Assembly (NCBI RefSeq): GCF_014208105.1
Contig: NZ_JACHMQ010000001.1
Coordinates: 682,001-746,000 of the forward strand
Source: Actinomadura coerulea
GTDB lineage: Bacteria; Actinomycetota; Actinomycetes; Streptosporangiales; Streptosporangiaceae
DNA: 64,000 nucleotides
Reading direction: 5' to 3'
The notes below the pieces were generated by a model. It was given only the letters and a program-made list of their open reading frames with translations, was not told the DNA's origin and did not search any database. Positions 40,269 through 48,899 of this stretch are shown here, piece by piece. Every line of letters starts with the position of its first letter. Position 1 is the stretch's first letter. Position numbers and translations under genes: made by a program.

Positions 40269-42029
40269 ATGAGTTACACCACTGCGGACCCGGGCCCACC
40301 GGCCCTCAGGCTCGCGAGTACCGGAACCCTGACCTACGGCCTCTCGGTCGGCGAGGTCCTCGGCGTCAGCACCCTGAACGGCGCCCGCCTCATCGCCGGA
40401 CGTGCCGGACTCGAACGCGTCGTGCAGCGGCTGAACGTGATGGAGGTCCCCGACATCCTGTCGTGGGTCAAACCGAACGAACTGCTGCTGACCACCGGCT
40501 ACCCCCTCCGCAACACCCCCCAGTCGCTCGACAACCTGGTGTCCGACCTGGACGAGCGCGGCCTGGCCGCGCTGGCCATCAAGCTCGGCCGCTACCTGGA
40601 CTCGCTCCCCGCCGAGATGATCGCGCAGGCGGACCGGCGCGGCTTCCCCCTGATCCTGCTCCCGAACGACGTCGGCTTCGACGACATCCTGAACCAGGTG
40701 CTGACCGACATCCTGAACCGGCAGGCGGCCGTCCTCGCCCGCACCGAGGAGGTGCACCGGGCGCTCGTGCAGATCGTGCTGTGCGGCGGCGGCCTCCAGG
40801 AGGTCGTGGACGAGGTCGCGACGCTGCTGGACGTGGCGGTCGTCGTGCTGGACGGAGAGCAGCGGGTGCTCGCGGGCGCCGGCCCCGACGAGCACGTGCA
40901 GGCGATGCGGGCCTTCGACGCGGGCCGGCACGCGGCGTGCGGCCGCGGCGGCTGCGGCATCGTCGGCGCGCACGGCACCGGCGACCACCTGGTCGTGCCC
41001 GTGATGGCGGGCGGCTTCGACCACGGCCGGATCGTCGCGTTCAGCCCCGGCGGCACCCTGCGCGGCACCGACCTCGGCATCCTGGAGCGCGCCGCGACCG
41101 TCGCCGCGCTCGTGGTGACCAAGCAGCAGGCCGTCGCGGCCGTGGAGAGCAAGTACCGCGCCGACTTCCTGCGCGACATCCTCGCGGGGCGCGCGGGCGG
41201 CGACGACCGGATCGTCGCGCACTGCGGCGGGTTCGGCTGGGACCTGGACCGCCCGATGATGGTGGTCGTCGCCGAGCTGGACGGGCGCCCGCGCGGCGCG
41301 GCCGCCCAGGAGGGCGAGGGGAAGGGCCGCGGCAGGGCGGCCGAGCCCGACGGCCCGCGCGGCGTGCGCGGCGCCGAGGAGCGGGCCGCGCAGGAGCGCC
41401 TGGCCGCCGCGTGGACGGCGGCCGTCCGGCGCCACGACCGGGGCGCGGCCGTCGCGAGCTTCGCCCACGAGGTCGTGGCGATCGTCGGCGCCGAGGGCGA
41501 CGACCCCGCCGAGTGGACGGCCGGCCCGGTCCAGGCGATGGTCAAGGAGGCTTCGTCGGTCTTCGCCGAGCACATGCCGGTGCGGCGGACGTTCTCCACC
41601 GGCATCAGCCGGACGGTGGCCTCGCCCGCCGCGCTCCCCGAGGCCTACGAGCAGGCGGTGAAGGCCGTGCGGGTCGGGCGCCAGCTCAACGGCGCGGGCG
41701 CGCGGGCGCACTTCGACCAGCTCGGCGTGTACCGGCTGCTGAGCCTCGTCTCCGACCCTGAGGAGCTGCACGCGTTCGTCCGCGAGACGCTGGGCGACCT
41801 CGCCGCCGACGACGAGCCGGAGCTGGTGGACCTGCGCCGCACCCTCCAGGTGCTGCTGGAGACGAACCTCAACGTCGCCGAGACGGCCCGCCGGCTGCAC
41901 TTCCACTACAACACGCTGCGGTACCGCATAGGGAAGCTGGAAAGGATGCTCGGAGCGTTCACCGAGGACGCCCATCTGCGACTCAACCTCACCCTCGCCC
42001 TTCACGTGCTGCGCATGCGGGGTATCTGA
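40269..42029 (+). CDS. pucR: PucR-family transcriptional regulator
   Basis: PucR-type regulators control purine catabolism genes. The 586-aa protein has an N-terminal PucR domain (about residues 22-140: LSVGEVLGVSTLNGARLIAGRAGLERVV and WVKPNELLLTTGYPL), a central GAF/GGDEF-like part and a C-terminal helix-turn-helix, LNVAETARRLHFHYNTLRYRIGKLERMLG. A charged Gly/Arg/Glu insert lies near residues 340-375. The ATG has GAGGTGA eight bases upstream. It is divergent from the all operon and next to the permease operon, and both carry the shared promoter element, making it the best candidate to bind it. The effector is not known. Confidence 0.93.
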   Translation: MSYTTADPGPPALRLASTGTLTYGLSVGEVLGVSTLNGARLIAGRAGLERVVQRLNVMEVPDILSWVKPNELLLTTGYPLRNTPQSLDNLVSDLDERGLAALAIKLGRYLDSLPAEMIAQADRRGFPLILLPNDVGFDDILNQVLTDILNRQAAVLARTEEVHRALVQIVLCGGGLQEVVDEVATLLDVAVVVLDGEQRVLAGAGPDEHVQAMRAFDAGRHAACGRGGCGIVGAHGTGDHLVVPVMAGGFDHGRIVAFSPGGTLRGTDLGILERAATVAALVVTKQQAVAAVESKYRADFLRDILAGRAGGDDRIVAHCGGFGWDLDRPMMVVVAELDGRPRGAAAQEGEGKGRGRAAEPDGPRGVRGAEERAAQERLAAAWTAAVRRHDRGAAVASFAHEVVAIVGAEGDDPAEWTAGPVQAMVKEASSVFAEHMPVRRTFSTGISRTVASPAALPEAYEQAVKAVRVGRQLNGAGARAHFDQLGVYRLLSLVSDPEELHAFVRETLGDLAADDEPELVDLRRTLQVLLETNLNVAETARRLHFHYNTLRYRIGKLERMLGAFTEDAHLRLNLTLALHVLRMRGI

Positions 42030-42034
42030 GGGTA

Positions 42035-42066
42035 GCGGCGGTGTCCCGGCGGTGCCGGGACGCCGC
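42035..42066 (+). terminator. Terminator-like hairpin after pucR
   Basis: GTCCCGGC (42043-42050) pairs with GCCGGGAC (42054-42061) around a GGT loop, and flanking GCGGC/GCCGC extend the stem after a small bulge. It begins six bases after the pucR stop. Confidence 0.5.
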
Positions 42067-42145
42067 ACCGGAACGCCCGGAGGGCCGTCACCCCGGACCG
42101 GCCCGCCGGCGCACCGGCCGGTCCTCCCAATCCTGGGCGCGGCAT

Positions 42146-42190
42146 TTGGCAGAAGTCGCCGATGCCCGCCCAACAGGGTAGATCTACCTT
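42146..42190 (+). promoter_or_regulatory. Shared purine-cluster promoter 3: TTGGCAGAAGTCGCC element and -10, before the permease operon
   Basis: TTGGCAGAAGTCGCC starts at 42146 and TACCTT at 42185, exactly 39 bases apart. The -10 overlaps the perfect palindrome GGTAGATCTACC (42177-42188). RNA would start at about 42197, the first base of a short upstream ORF. An extra match, CCCAATCCT (42127-42135), is shared with the region upstream of coxG. Confidence 0.7.
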
Positions 42191-42196
42191 GCCCGC

Positions 42197-42250
42197 ATGA
42201 CAGGCCCGCGGGAACGCGGCCGGCTTGAGCAGGAGGACCCCCGATGGTGA
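42197..42250 (+). CDS. Candidate 17-codon leader ORF overlapping the permease start
   Basis: An ATG lies exactly at the predicted transcription start, seven bases after the -10 box. It opens a frame encoding MTGPRERGRLEQEDPRW and ending in TGA at 42248-42250, seven bases inside the permease gene that starts at 42244. The permease AGGAGG (42231-42236) lies within this ORF, so ribosomes translating the leader would reach and reload at the permease start. Translation is not proven. The peptide has no recognised motif. Confidence 0.4.
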   Translation: MTGPRERGRLEQEDPRW

Positions 42251-43722
42251 TCGGCTGGAAGCTGCACGGGGACGGGCGCACGCCGCCCCCAGGGGAGGTC
42301 GTCCGCCCGGACGAGCGGCTGTCGTGGCCGCGGACCGCGGGCATCGGCGCCCAGCACGTGGTCGCGATGTTCGGGGCCACGTTCGTGTTCCCGGTCGTGA
42401 TGGGCCTGGACCCCAACCTCGCGATCATGATGTCCGGGATCGCGACGATCCTGTTCCTGCTGATCGTGGGCGGCCGGGTGCCGAGCTACCTCGGCACGAG
42501 CGCCTCGTTCGTCGGCGCGGTCGCGGCGATCCGCGCGGCGGGCGGCGACAGCGCCACCGTCACCGGGGCGATCTTCGTCGCGGGCCTGGTGCTCGCGGTG
42601 GTCGGCGTGCTCATCCACGTCGCGGGCGGCGAGGTCATCCACAAGGTGTTCCCGCCGGTGGTCACCGGCGCCGTGGTGATGCTGATCGGGTTCAACCTGG
42701 CCCCGGTCGTCGCCACCGTGTACTGGCCCCAGGACCAGTGGGTCGCGCTGGCGACGCTGGCGTTCGCGGTGCTCTGCGCGGTGCTGCTGCGGGGGTTCTG
42801 GGCGCGGATCACGATCCTGCTGGCGCTGGTGTTCGGCTTCGCCCTGTCGTGGCTGCTCGACGCCGCCGCGGGCAAGATCACGTCCGTGCTGCCGGGGCAG
42901 AACCTGCTGGACGGGGCGGGCAAGCCGTGCGCGGCCGAGGGCCCCTACTGCGTCGCCACCGCGTTCCCGCACGAGCGGGTGAACCTCACGGGCGTGAAGG
43001 CGGCCGACTGGTTCGGGCTTCCCGACCTGCACGCCCCCGACTTCAAGACCTCGGCGATCCTGCTGGCGCTGCCCGCCGTCATCGCCCTGATCGCGGAGAA
43101 CACCGGGCACGTCAAGGCCGTCGCCGCGATGACGCACGACGACCTGGACCCGGTCCTCGGCCGGGCCATCGCCGCCGACGGCGTCGGAACCGCCCTCGCC
43201 ACCGCCGTGGGCGGCTCGCCCACCACCACCTACGCCGAGAACATCGGCGTCATGGCCGCGACCCGGATCTACTCGACGGCCGCCTACCTCGTCGCCGCCG
43301 TCGTGGCGATCCTGTTCGGGCTGTGCCCGAAGTTCGGGGCCCTCGTCGCCGCGACGCCGGGCGGCGTCCTCGGCGGCATCACCGTCGTCCTCTACGGCAT
43401 GATCGGGCTGCTCGGCGCGAAGATCTGGATCGAGAACCGGGTCGACTTCGGCGACCCGGTCAACCTCGTCCCGGTGGCGGCCGCGATCATCCTGGCGATC
43501 GGGAACGTGACACTCCGGATCACCGACGACTTCCCGCTGCAGGGCATCGCGCTCGGTACCATCGCCGTCCTGGTCGGCTACCACGTCCTGAACGTGCTGC
43601 GCCGGCCGGAGGACGCCGGCGGCGGCGTCATCGCCCCGGCGGAGGAGGAGATCGGCGGCCCCGTCCGGCACTCCGGGCAGGAGCCGCCCGAAACGGGTAC
43701 ACCGAGGGACGATGCGAGCTGA
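42244..43722 (+). CDS. NCS2-family xanthine/uracil permease
   Basis: NCS2 permeases import xanthine, uric acid or uracil with protons. The 492-aa protein has about twelve membrane segments, beginning GIGAQHVVAMFGATFVFPVV. It has the family signature region GSPTTTYAENIGVMAATRIYS with the ENxG motif near residue 338, and SSVL-type helices at the end. AGGAGG precedes the ATG by seven bases. The molybdenum hydroxylase genes begin 12 bases after its stop, so a purine base is the likely cargo. The C-terminal 35 residues are hydrophilic and end in a Pro/Thr-rich tail. Confidence 0.92.
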   Translation: MVIGWKLHGDGRTPPPGEVVRPDERLSWPRTAGIGAQHVVAMFGATFVFPVVMGLDPNLAIMMSGIATILFLLIVGGRVPSYLGTSASFVGAVAAIRAAGGDSATVTGAIFVAGLVLAVVGVLIHVAGGEVIHKVFPPVVTGAVVMLIGFNLAPVVATVYWPQDQWVALATLAFAVLCAVLLRGFWARITILLALVFGFALSWLLDAAAGKITSVLPGQNLLDGAGKPCAAEGPYCVATAFPHERVNLTGVKAADWFGLPDLHAPDFKTSAILLALPAVIALIAENTGHVKAVAAMTHDDLDPVLGRAIAADGVGTALATAVGGSPTTTYAENIGVMAATRIYSTAAYLVAAVVAILFGLCPKFGALVAATPGGVLGGITVVLYGMIGLLGAKIWIENRVDFGDPVNLVPVAAAIILAIGNVTLRITDDFPLQGIALGTIAVLVGYHVLNVLRRPEDAGGGVIAPAEEEIGGPVRHSGQEPPETGTPRDDAS

Positions 43723-43734
43723 CAGGACGGCGCG

Positions 43735-44598
43735 GTGAAACCGCCTCCGTTCGGGTACGCCTCGCCGGGCACGCTCGGCGAGGCCCTGGACGCGCTGGCC
43801 GCCGCGCCCGGCGCGAAGGTGCTCGCGGGCGGGCAGAGCCTGATCCCGCTGCTCAACATGCGCCTGGCCGCGCCGCCGGCCCTCGTCGACATCAACCGCG
43901 TCGCCGAACTGGACACGCTGCACGTCGGCGACCAGGGCGTGCGCGTCGGCGCCCTCGCCCGGCACGCGCGGGTGGAGCGCTCGGCGGAGGCGGCGGCCGT
44001 GCAGCCGCTGCTCGGCCGGGCGCTCCGGCACGTCGCGCACCCGGTGATCCGCAACCGGGGGACGGTCGTCGGCAGCCTCGCGCACGCCGACCCCGCCGCC
44101 GAGATGCCCGCGGTGCTGGCCGTCCTCGGCGGGACGGTCGAGGCGGCGTCGGCGCGGGGCCGCCGCACCATCCCGGCCGCCGCGTTCTTCCGCGGGCCGC
44201 TGGAGTCGGCGCTGGAGCCCGGCGAGCTGGCCGTCTCTGCGTTCTTCCCGGCCGCGCCGCCCCGCACCGGCACCGCGTTCGCCGAGACGGCGCGGCGGCA
44301 CGGCGACTACGCGCTGAGCGGCGTCGCCGCCGTCGTCGGCCTCGACGAGGACCTGCGGGTCGCCTCCGCGCGGGCGGGGTTCCTCGGCATCGCGCCGACG
44401 CCGCTCGTCCTCGACCTGACCGGCGCGGCCGGTCCCCGCGGGGACTGGGCGGCGGCCGCCGCGCACGTCCGGGAGCGGATCGATCCCGAACCCGACATCC
44501 ACGCGGGCGCCGCGTACCGGCGCCACCTGACCGGCGTGCTCGCCGAGCGCGCCCTGGCCTCGGCCGCGGCCGAGGCGCTGCGGAGGGCGGAGGACTGA
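43735..44598 (+). CDS. Molybdenum hydroxylase FAD-binding subunit (CoxM/XdhB-type)
   Basis: The 287-aa protein is the medium subunit of a xanthine-dehydrogenase-family enzyme. It binds FAD through AGGQSLIPLLNMRLA near residue 31 and IRNRGTVVGSLAHADPAAEMPA near residue 105, the two signature loops. The C-terminal domain has EPGELAVSAFFP and GDYALSGVAAVVGLD. It starts at GTG, 12 bases after the permease stop. Its TGA shares one base with the ATG of the iron-sulfur subunit. Electrons would pass from the [2Fe-2S] subunit to this flavin. Confidence 0.93.
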   Translation: MKPPPFGYASPGTLGEALDALAAAPGAKVLAGGQSLIPLLNMRLAAPPALVDINRVAELDTLHVGDQGVRVGALARHARVERSAEAAAVQPLLGRALRHVAHPVIRNRGTVVGSLAHADPAAEMPAVLAVLGGTVEAASARGRRTIPAAAFFRGPLESALEPGELAVSAFFPAAPPRTGTAFAETARRHGDYALSGVAAVVGLDEDLRVASARAGFLGIAPTPLVLDLTGAAGPRGDWAAAAAHVRERIDPEPDIHAGAAYRRHLTGVLAERALASAAAEALRRAED

Positions 44599-45254
44599 TG
44601 ACCGAGGGCTTCGAGGTCGCGCTGACCGTCAACGGGACGCACCGCACGGCCCGCGTCCCGGCGCGGCGGCTGCTGTCGGACCTGCTCCGGCACGACCTCG
44701 GGCTCACCGGCACGCACGTCGGCTGCGAGCACGGCGTCTGCGGGTGCTGCACCGTCCTGCTGGACGGAGACCCGGTCCGCTCGTGCCTGATGCTCGCCGT
44801 CACCGCCGCGGGCCACGAGGTCACCACCGTCGAGGGGCTCGCCGCGCCGGACGGGACGCCGTCGCCGGTGCAGCGCGCGTTCCGCGAGTGCCACGGACTT
44901 CAGTGCGGCTTCTGCACGCCCGGTTTCCTCTGCACCGTCACCGCCCTTCTCCGGGAGACGCCGCGCCCGACGGAGGACCAGGTCCTGGAGGGGATCTCGG
45001 GGAACCTGTGCCGGTGCACCGGCTACCAGAACATCGTCAAGTCGGTGCACCGGGCCGCCGATCTCCTCAGCGGGTCCGGGGGGTGCGGGGGGTCGTCCCC
45101 CCGCAAGGAACTGAGCGGGTCCGGGGGGTGCGGGGGGTCGTCCCCCCGCAAGGAACTGAGCGGGCCCGGGGGGTGCGGGGGGCCGTCCCCCCGCAAAGAA
45201 CTGAGCGAGTGCGGGGGGTCGTCCCCCGGCGAAGAAACGGTCGAGGAGTCGTGA
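44598..45254 (+). CDS. Molybdenum hydroxylase [2Fe-2S] subunit with repeat tail (CoxS/XdhC-type)
   Basis: The 218-aa protein is the small electron-transfer subunit. The first plant-ferredoxin-like cluster is bound by CEHGVCGCC plus a later Cys (RSCLML), and the second by QCGFCTPGF and NLCRCTGYQN. A normal subunit would end near residue 157. Here a further 60 residues follow, built from three and a half copies of LSGSGGCGGSSPRKE and encoded by a GC-hairpin repeat. The tail is odd and probably recent. ATG overlaps the FAD-subunit stop, and the large-subunit ATG follows its TGA directly. Confidence 0.92.
   Translation: MTEGFEVALTVNGTHRTARVPARRLLSDLLRHDLGLTGTHVGCEHGVCGCCTVLLDGDPVRSCLMLAVTAAGHEVTTVEGLAAPDGTPSPVQRAFRECHGLQCGFCTPGFLCTVTALLRETPRPTEDQVLEGISGNLCRCTGYQNIVKSVHRAADLLSGSGGCGGSSPRKELSGSGGCGGSSPRKELSGPGGCGGPSPRKELSECGGSSPGEETVEES
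45066..45236 (+). repeat. Tandem 45-bp hairpin repeats inside the [2Fe-2S] subunit gene
   Basis: Three full units (45066-45110, 45111-45155, 45156-45200) and a shortened fourth (45201-45236) encode LSGSGGCGGSSPRKE-like peptides. Each unit holds the inverted repeat TGCGGGGGG...CCCCCCGCA around a four-base loop, so the mRNA would carry a row of strong hairpins just before the large-subunit start. The reading frame is kept because the unit is a multiple of three. Confidence 0.9.
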
Positions 45255-47669
45255 ATGGGCACCCGGGTCTTCGGTGAACCGGTCGAGCGGCGCGAGGACG
45301 CCAGGCTCCTCACCGGGCGCGGCCGCTTCCTCGACGACCTCGGGCGGGACGCGCTCGCGGCGGCGTTCGTGCGCTCCCCGCACGCGCACGCCCGGATCAC
45401 CGACATCGACGTGTCGGAGGCGCTCGACGTCGACGGGCTGGTCGCCGTCTACACCTGGGAGGACCTGCCCGGGAAGGTCGGGGCCCCGCTGCCGCTGCTC
45501 ATCCCGCACCCCGCCCTGACCCACGGCCGCACCGGGTACCCGCTGGCCCGCGACGTCGTCCGGCACGTCGGCGAGCCCGTGGCGATGGTGGTCGCCCGCG
45601 ACCGCTACCTGGCCGAGGACGCCGTCGAGCGTATCCGCGTCGAGTACGAGCCCCTGCCCCCCGTCGTCGGCATCGAGAAGGCGGCCCGCGCCGAGCACCT
45701 CGTCCACGACGACGTGCCCGGCAACGTGGGCGCCGTCCTGGTGCAGGAGAACGGCGACGCCGCCGCCGCGATCGACGCCGCGCCGCACGTGCTGGAGTTC
45801 CGGCTGTCCATCGAGCGCAGCGCGTCCATGCCCCTGGAGGGCCGCGGCGTCTACGCCCGGTGGGACGCCGACGACGGGTCGCTGCGCGTGTACTCCTCCA
45901 CGCAGGCGTCCACCAGCGTGCGGGCGGCGATCGCGGCGCGGCTCGGGCTGCCGAACGGCAAGGTCGAGGTGATCGCGCCGGACGTCGGCGGCGGCTTCGG
46001 CGTGAAGATCGTCCACCCGTGGCCCGAGGAGGTCCTCGTGCCGTGGGCGGCGCGGCTGCTGGACCGCGAGATCAAGTGGACCGAGGACCGCCGCGAGCAC
46101 TTCGTCTCCGCCGCGCACGAGCGCGGGCAGCTCCAGGACGTGCGGGTCGGCTTCGACGGCGAGGGCCGCGTCCTCGGCCTGGACGTGCGGATCCTGCACG
46201 ACCACGGCGCCTACACCCCCTACGGGATCATCATCCCGATCGTCACCTCCACCCAGCTCCTCGGCCCCTACAGGATCGGCGCGTACCGGGCGGAGGTCGT
46301 CAGCCTCTACACCAACACCCTGATCGTCACCCCGTACCGGGGCGCGGGCCGCCCGCAGGGGGTGTTCTGCATGGAGCGGACGATGGACCGCATCGCCCGC
46401 CACCTGGGTCTCGACCGCGCCGCCGTCCGCGCGGCCAACTTCATCCAGCCCGACGAGTTCCCCTACGACCAGGGCCTGACGTTCCAGGACGGCCGCCCGC
46501 TGATCTACGACTCGGGGGACTACCCCGAGCTGCTCCGCAAGGCCCGCGAGCTGATCGGCTGGGACGGGTTCGAGGCCGAGCGCGCCGCCGCCGCGTCCCG
46601 CGGGCGCCGCCTCGGCATCGGCCTCGGCGTCTACGTGGAGGGCACGGGCGTCGGCCCCTACGAGGGCGGGCACGTCGAGATCGACACCGCGGGGCGGGTG
46701 CACGTCTCGACCGGGCTGACCTCGCAGGGCCAGGGCCACGAGACCGTGTTCGCGCAGATCGCCGCCGCCGAGCTGGGCGTCCCGATCGAGGACGTCCACG
46801 TCACGACGGGCGACACCCGGCGGTTCGGGTACGCGGTCGGCACGTTCGCGTCCCGCGCGGCGGTGATGAGCGGCAACGCGATCGCGCTGGCGTGCCGGAA
46901 GGTCCGCGGCAAGGCGCTGCGCATCGCGGGGGAGGCCCTGGAGGCCGACCCGGACGACCTGGAGATCACCGACGGGGTCGTGCACGTGCGCGGCGACCGG
47001 TCCGCGGCCGTCCCGCTGCGGACGGTGGCGGTGCTGTCGAACCCGCTGCGGTACGCGTTCGACGAGGAGGCCGCGGCGGCGACGCAGTTCGCGGTGGGGC
47101 GCCCGGTCACCGAGCCGCCCGTCGCGTCCGGGGACGAGCCCGGACTGGAGGGCCGCGACTACTACTCGCCGGTGCGCTCGACGTTCGCCTCCGGCGCGCA
47201 CGCGGCGATCGTGGAGGTCGACCCGGACACGGCCGAGGTCGCGATCCTGCGGTACGCGGTCGTGCACGACTGCGGGCGGCTCGTCAACCCGATGGTGGTG
47301 GAGGGCCAGATCCACGGCGGCGTCGCGCAGGGCATCGGCGGCGCGCTGTACGAGCGGATGGTGTACGACGAGTCGGGGCAGCTGCTCAACGCCTCGTTCA
47401 TGGACTTCCTGATGCCGTACGCGACGGAGGTCCCGCGCATCGAGACCGACCATCTGGAGACGCCGTCGCCGCTGAACCCGCTCGGCATCAAGGGCGCGGG
47501 GGAGGCCGGCGTCATCCCCGTGTCGGCGGTGATCGCGTCGGCGGTCGAGGACGCGGAGGGGATCCGGGTGGACGCGATGCCGCTGTCGCCCGACGACCTG
47601 TACACGCTGCGGCTGCGCGCCGCCGCCGACCCGTCGCTGCGCGTCCGCGAGGGCGCCGACGCCGTCTGA
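45255..47669 (+). CDS. Molybdenum hydroxylase large subunit (xanthine dehydrogenase / form II CoxL-like)
   Basis: The 804-aa protein binds molybdopterin cytosine dinucleotide and hydroxylates its substrate at the molybdenum. Landmarks are DVGGGFGVKIVHPWPEE near residue 240, the active-site loop Y361-R-G-A-G-R366, SQGQGHETVFAQIAA near residue 490, and the catalytic glutamate E750 in KGAGEAG. The loop is the form II type. Form I carbon monoxide dehydrogenases have a Cys-containing AYRCSFR here, so CO oxidation is not supported. With the permease, PucR and XdhC, a purine such as xanthine or hypoxanthine is the best guess. It ends the permease-hydroxylase operon. Confidence 0.92.
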   Translation: MGTRVFGEPVERREDARLLTGRGRFLDDLGRDALAAAFVRSPHAHARITDIDVSEALDVDGLVAVYTWEDLPGKVGAPLPLLIPHPALTHGRTGYPLARDVVRHVGEPVAMVVARDRYLAEDAVERIRVEYEPLPPVVGIEKAARAEHLVHDDVPGNVGAVLVQENGDAAAAIDAAPHVLEFRLSIERSASMPLEGRGVYARWDADDGSLRVYSSTQASTSVRAAIAARLGLPNGKVEVIAPDVGGGFGVKIVHPWPEEVLVPWAARLLDREIKWTEDRREHFVSAAHERGQLQDVRVGFDGEGRVLGLDVRILHDHGAYTPYGIIIPIVTSTQLLGPYRIGAYRAEVVSLYTNTLIVTPYRGAGRPQGVFCMERTMDRIARHLGLDRAAVRAANFIQPDEFPYDQGLTFQDGRPLIYDSGDYPELLRKARELIGWDGFEAERAAAASRGRRLGIGLGVYVEGTGVGPYEGGHVEIDTAGRVHVSTGLTSQGQGHETVFAQIAAAELGVPIEDVHVTTGDTRRFGYAVGTFASRAAVMSGNAIALACRKVRGKALRIAGEALEADPDDLEITDGVVHVRGDRSAAVPLRTVAVLSNPLRYAFDEEAAAATQFAVGRPVTEPPVASGDEPGLEGRDYYSPVRSTFASGAHAAIVEVDPDTAEVAILRYAVVHDCGRLVNPMVVEGQIHGGVAQGIGGALYERMVYDESGQLLNASFMDFLMPYATEVPRIETDHLETPSPLNPLGIKGAGEAGVIPVSAVIASAVEDAEGIRVDAMPLSPDDLYTLRLRAAADPSLRVREGADAV

Positions 47670-47715
47670 GGCGGCGCGCGGTCGGGGCGTTTCCCGGGCG
47701 CCGGGCGGGGGCGAG

Positions 47716-47762
47716 GCTGGCGGGGCCGGCTCGGGAAAGCAGGGGACCTCGGCCCCGCCAGC
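47716..47762 (+). terminator. Terminator-like hairpin after the hydroxylase operon
   Basis: GCTGGCGGGGCCG (47716-47728) is perfectly complementary to 47750-47762, with a 21-base loop. It lies 46 bases after the large-subunit stop and before the convergent deacetylase gene. The long loop makes it less certain than the metK terminator. Confidence 0.5.
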
Positions 47763-47829
47763 GTGTTGACCTTAGGCACAGACGGCCCGGCCCTCCGGCC
47801 CAACCGGGTTTCCTCCGGGAAGGTCGCTT

Positions 47830-48675
47830 TCAGGCGTGGGACGGCTGGTCAGGGGCATTTCCGCCGAGCGAGCGCGGCAGGTAGTTCTGCACGGCGGCGG
47901 GCCGGAACCCGGCCTGCCTGATCCAGCCGAGGATCATCTGGAACTCCTGGGCGAGCCCCTTGCGGTAGTGCATGAGGATGATGTCCCCGGGCTTGAACCC
48001 CTTGCCGCCGTCGCCGCGCGCGAAGCCGTTGTAGCCGACTCCGGGCCCGGAGGTGCCGTTGTAGAACTCCGCCGACCACAGCAGCACCGACTTGATGCCG
48101 CATTCCTTGGCCACCTGGAGGGTGGTCTGGTTGTAGCTCCCGAACGGGGGACGGAAGATCTGCGGCCGGTGCCCGTACTGCTTCGTGATGGCCTCGGAGG
48201 AGTCGCAGATCTGCTTCTTCTGCGCCTCGGCGCTCAGCGTCGCCATGTTGGGGTGCGTGACGGTGTGGTTCTCCATCTGGGAGCCCGCGTTTCGCATGGC
48301 CCAGAAGTACTGCCCCTGCCCCTTGATGTAGGTGGAGGTCAGGAACGTCAGGATGGGGACCTTCTCCTTGCGGACGAGGTTCACGAACTCCGAGTCGTAG
48401 GTGTACCCGTCGTCGATGGTCAGGAAGACGACGCGGTCCTGCGTCTGGATGCTCCTGATGACGGGCGGCAGGCCGTTCGCGGCGGGCTGCGGCATCGTCC
48501 AGGACCCGGGCTTGGGCGTCGCCCAGTGCTGGTCGTCGAGGACGGAGGCGAGCTGCGTCCGCATGGACGGGCCTGACTCGCCGCCCAGCCGGGCGGTCAC
48601 GATGGGCCAGCCGCCCGCGGCCACGCCGAACACTCCGGCGGCGACCATGGCGATCACGGGCGTCTTCCCTGGCAT
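47830..48675 (-). CDS. Secreted or membrane-anchored polysaccharide deacetylase
   Basis: The 281-aa protein has an N-terminal hydrophobic segment (VIAMVAAGVFGVAAGGWPIV) that could be a signal anchor, then a NodB-homology domain. The domain has FLTIDDGYTYDSEF (first Asp pair), the metal histidines in ENHTVTHPNM, and RPPFGSYNQTTLQVA. Such enzymes remove acetyl groups from cell-wall polysaccharides. The ATG at 48675 gives the anchor a normal length; a longer upstream frame is proline- and arginine-rich and crosses the coxG promoter region. It has no evident tie to purine use. Confidence 0.88.
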   Translation of the reverse strand: MPGKTPVIAMVAAGVFGVAAGGWPIVTARLGGESGPSMRTQLASVLDDQHWATPKPGSWTMPQPAANGLPPVIRSIQTQDRVVFLTIDDGYTYDSEFVNLVRKEKVPILTFLTSTYIKGQGQYFWAMRNAGSQMENHTVTHPNMATLSAEAQKKQICDSSEAITKQYGHRPQIFRPPFGSYNQTTLQVAKECGIKSVLLWSAEFYNGTSGPGVGYNGFARGDGGKGFKPGDIILMHYRKGLAQEFQMILGWIRQAGFRPAAVQNYLPRSLGGNAPDQPSHA

Positions 48676-48848
48676 CGGCCGCGTACTCCGTTCGCTCGGG
48701 GGGTCTGCAGTTCTGAGGACGTGCGGTGGGTCCGCATCGGTTGACGCGCGAGCGGCGGTCGGGGTTCGCACCCGCGCGGAACCTGGCGGACATATCTGAC
48801 CATTCCCAGCGCTCCCGGGGGCGCATCTGCCCAATCCTCGGCGTGTAC

Positions 48849-48893
48849 TCGGCAGAAGTTGCCTTTCGGGGAGGGGCGGGGGTTCTCTAAAGT
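48849..48893 (+). promoter_or_regulatory. Shared purine-cluster promoter 4: TCGGCAGAAGTTGCC element and -10, before coxG
   Basis: TCGGCAGAAGTTGCC starts at 48849 and the -10 box TAAAGT at 48888, 39 bases downstream. The element contains the dyad GGCA-N5-TGCC. The -10 ends seven bases before the coxG ATG (48900), so the transcript is predicted to be leaderless. CCCAATCCT lies about 14 bases further upstream, as before the permease. Confidence 0.7.
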
Positions 48894-48899
48894 CGGGTC

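Noticed and set aside
45066..45236. CRISPR-like repeat array
   Set aside because: The units are contiguous with no unique spacers, keep a reading frame and are palindromic GC repeats; no cas genes are present.
43735..47669. Form I carbon monoxide dehydrogenase
   Set aside because: The large-subunit active-site loop is YRGAGR, not the Cys-containing form I loop, although Cox-type accessory genes are present.
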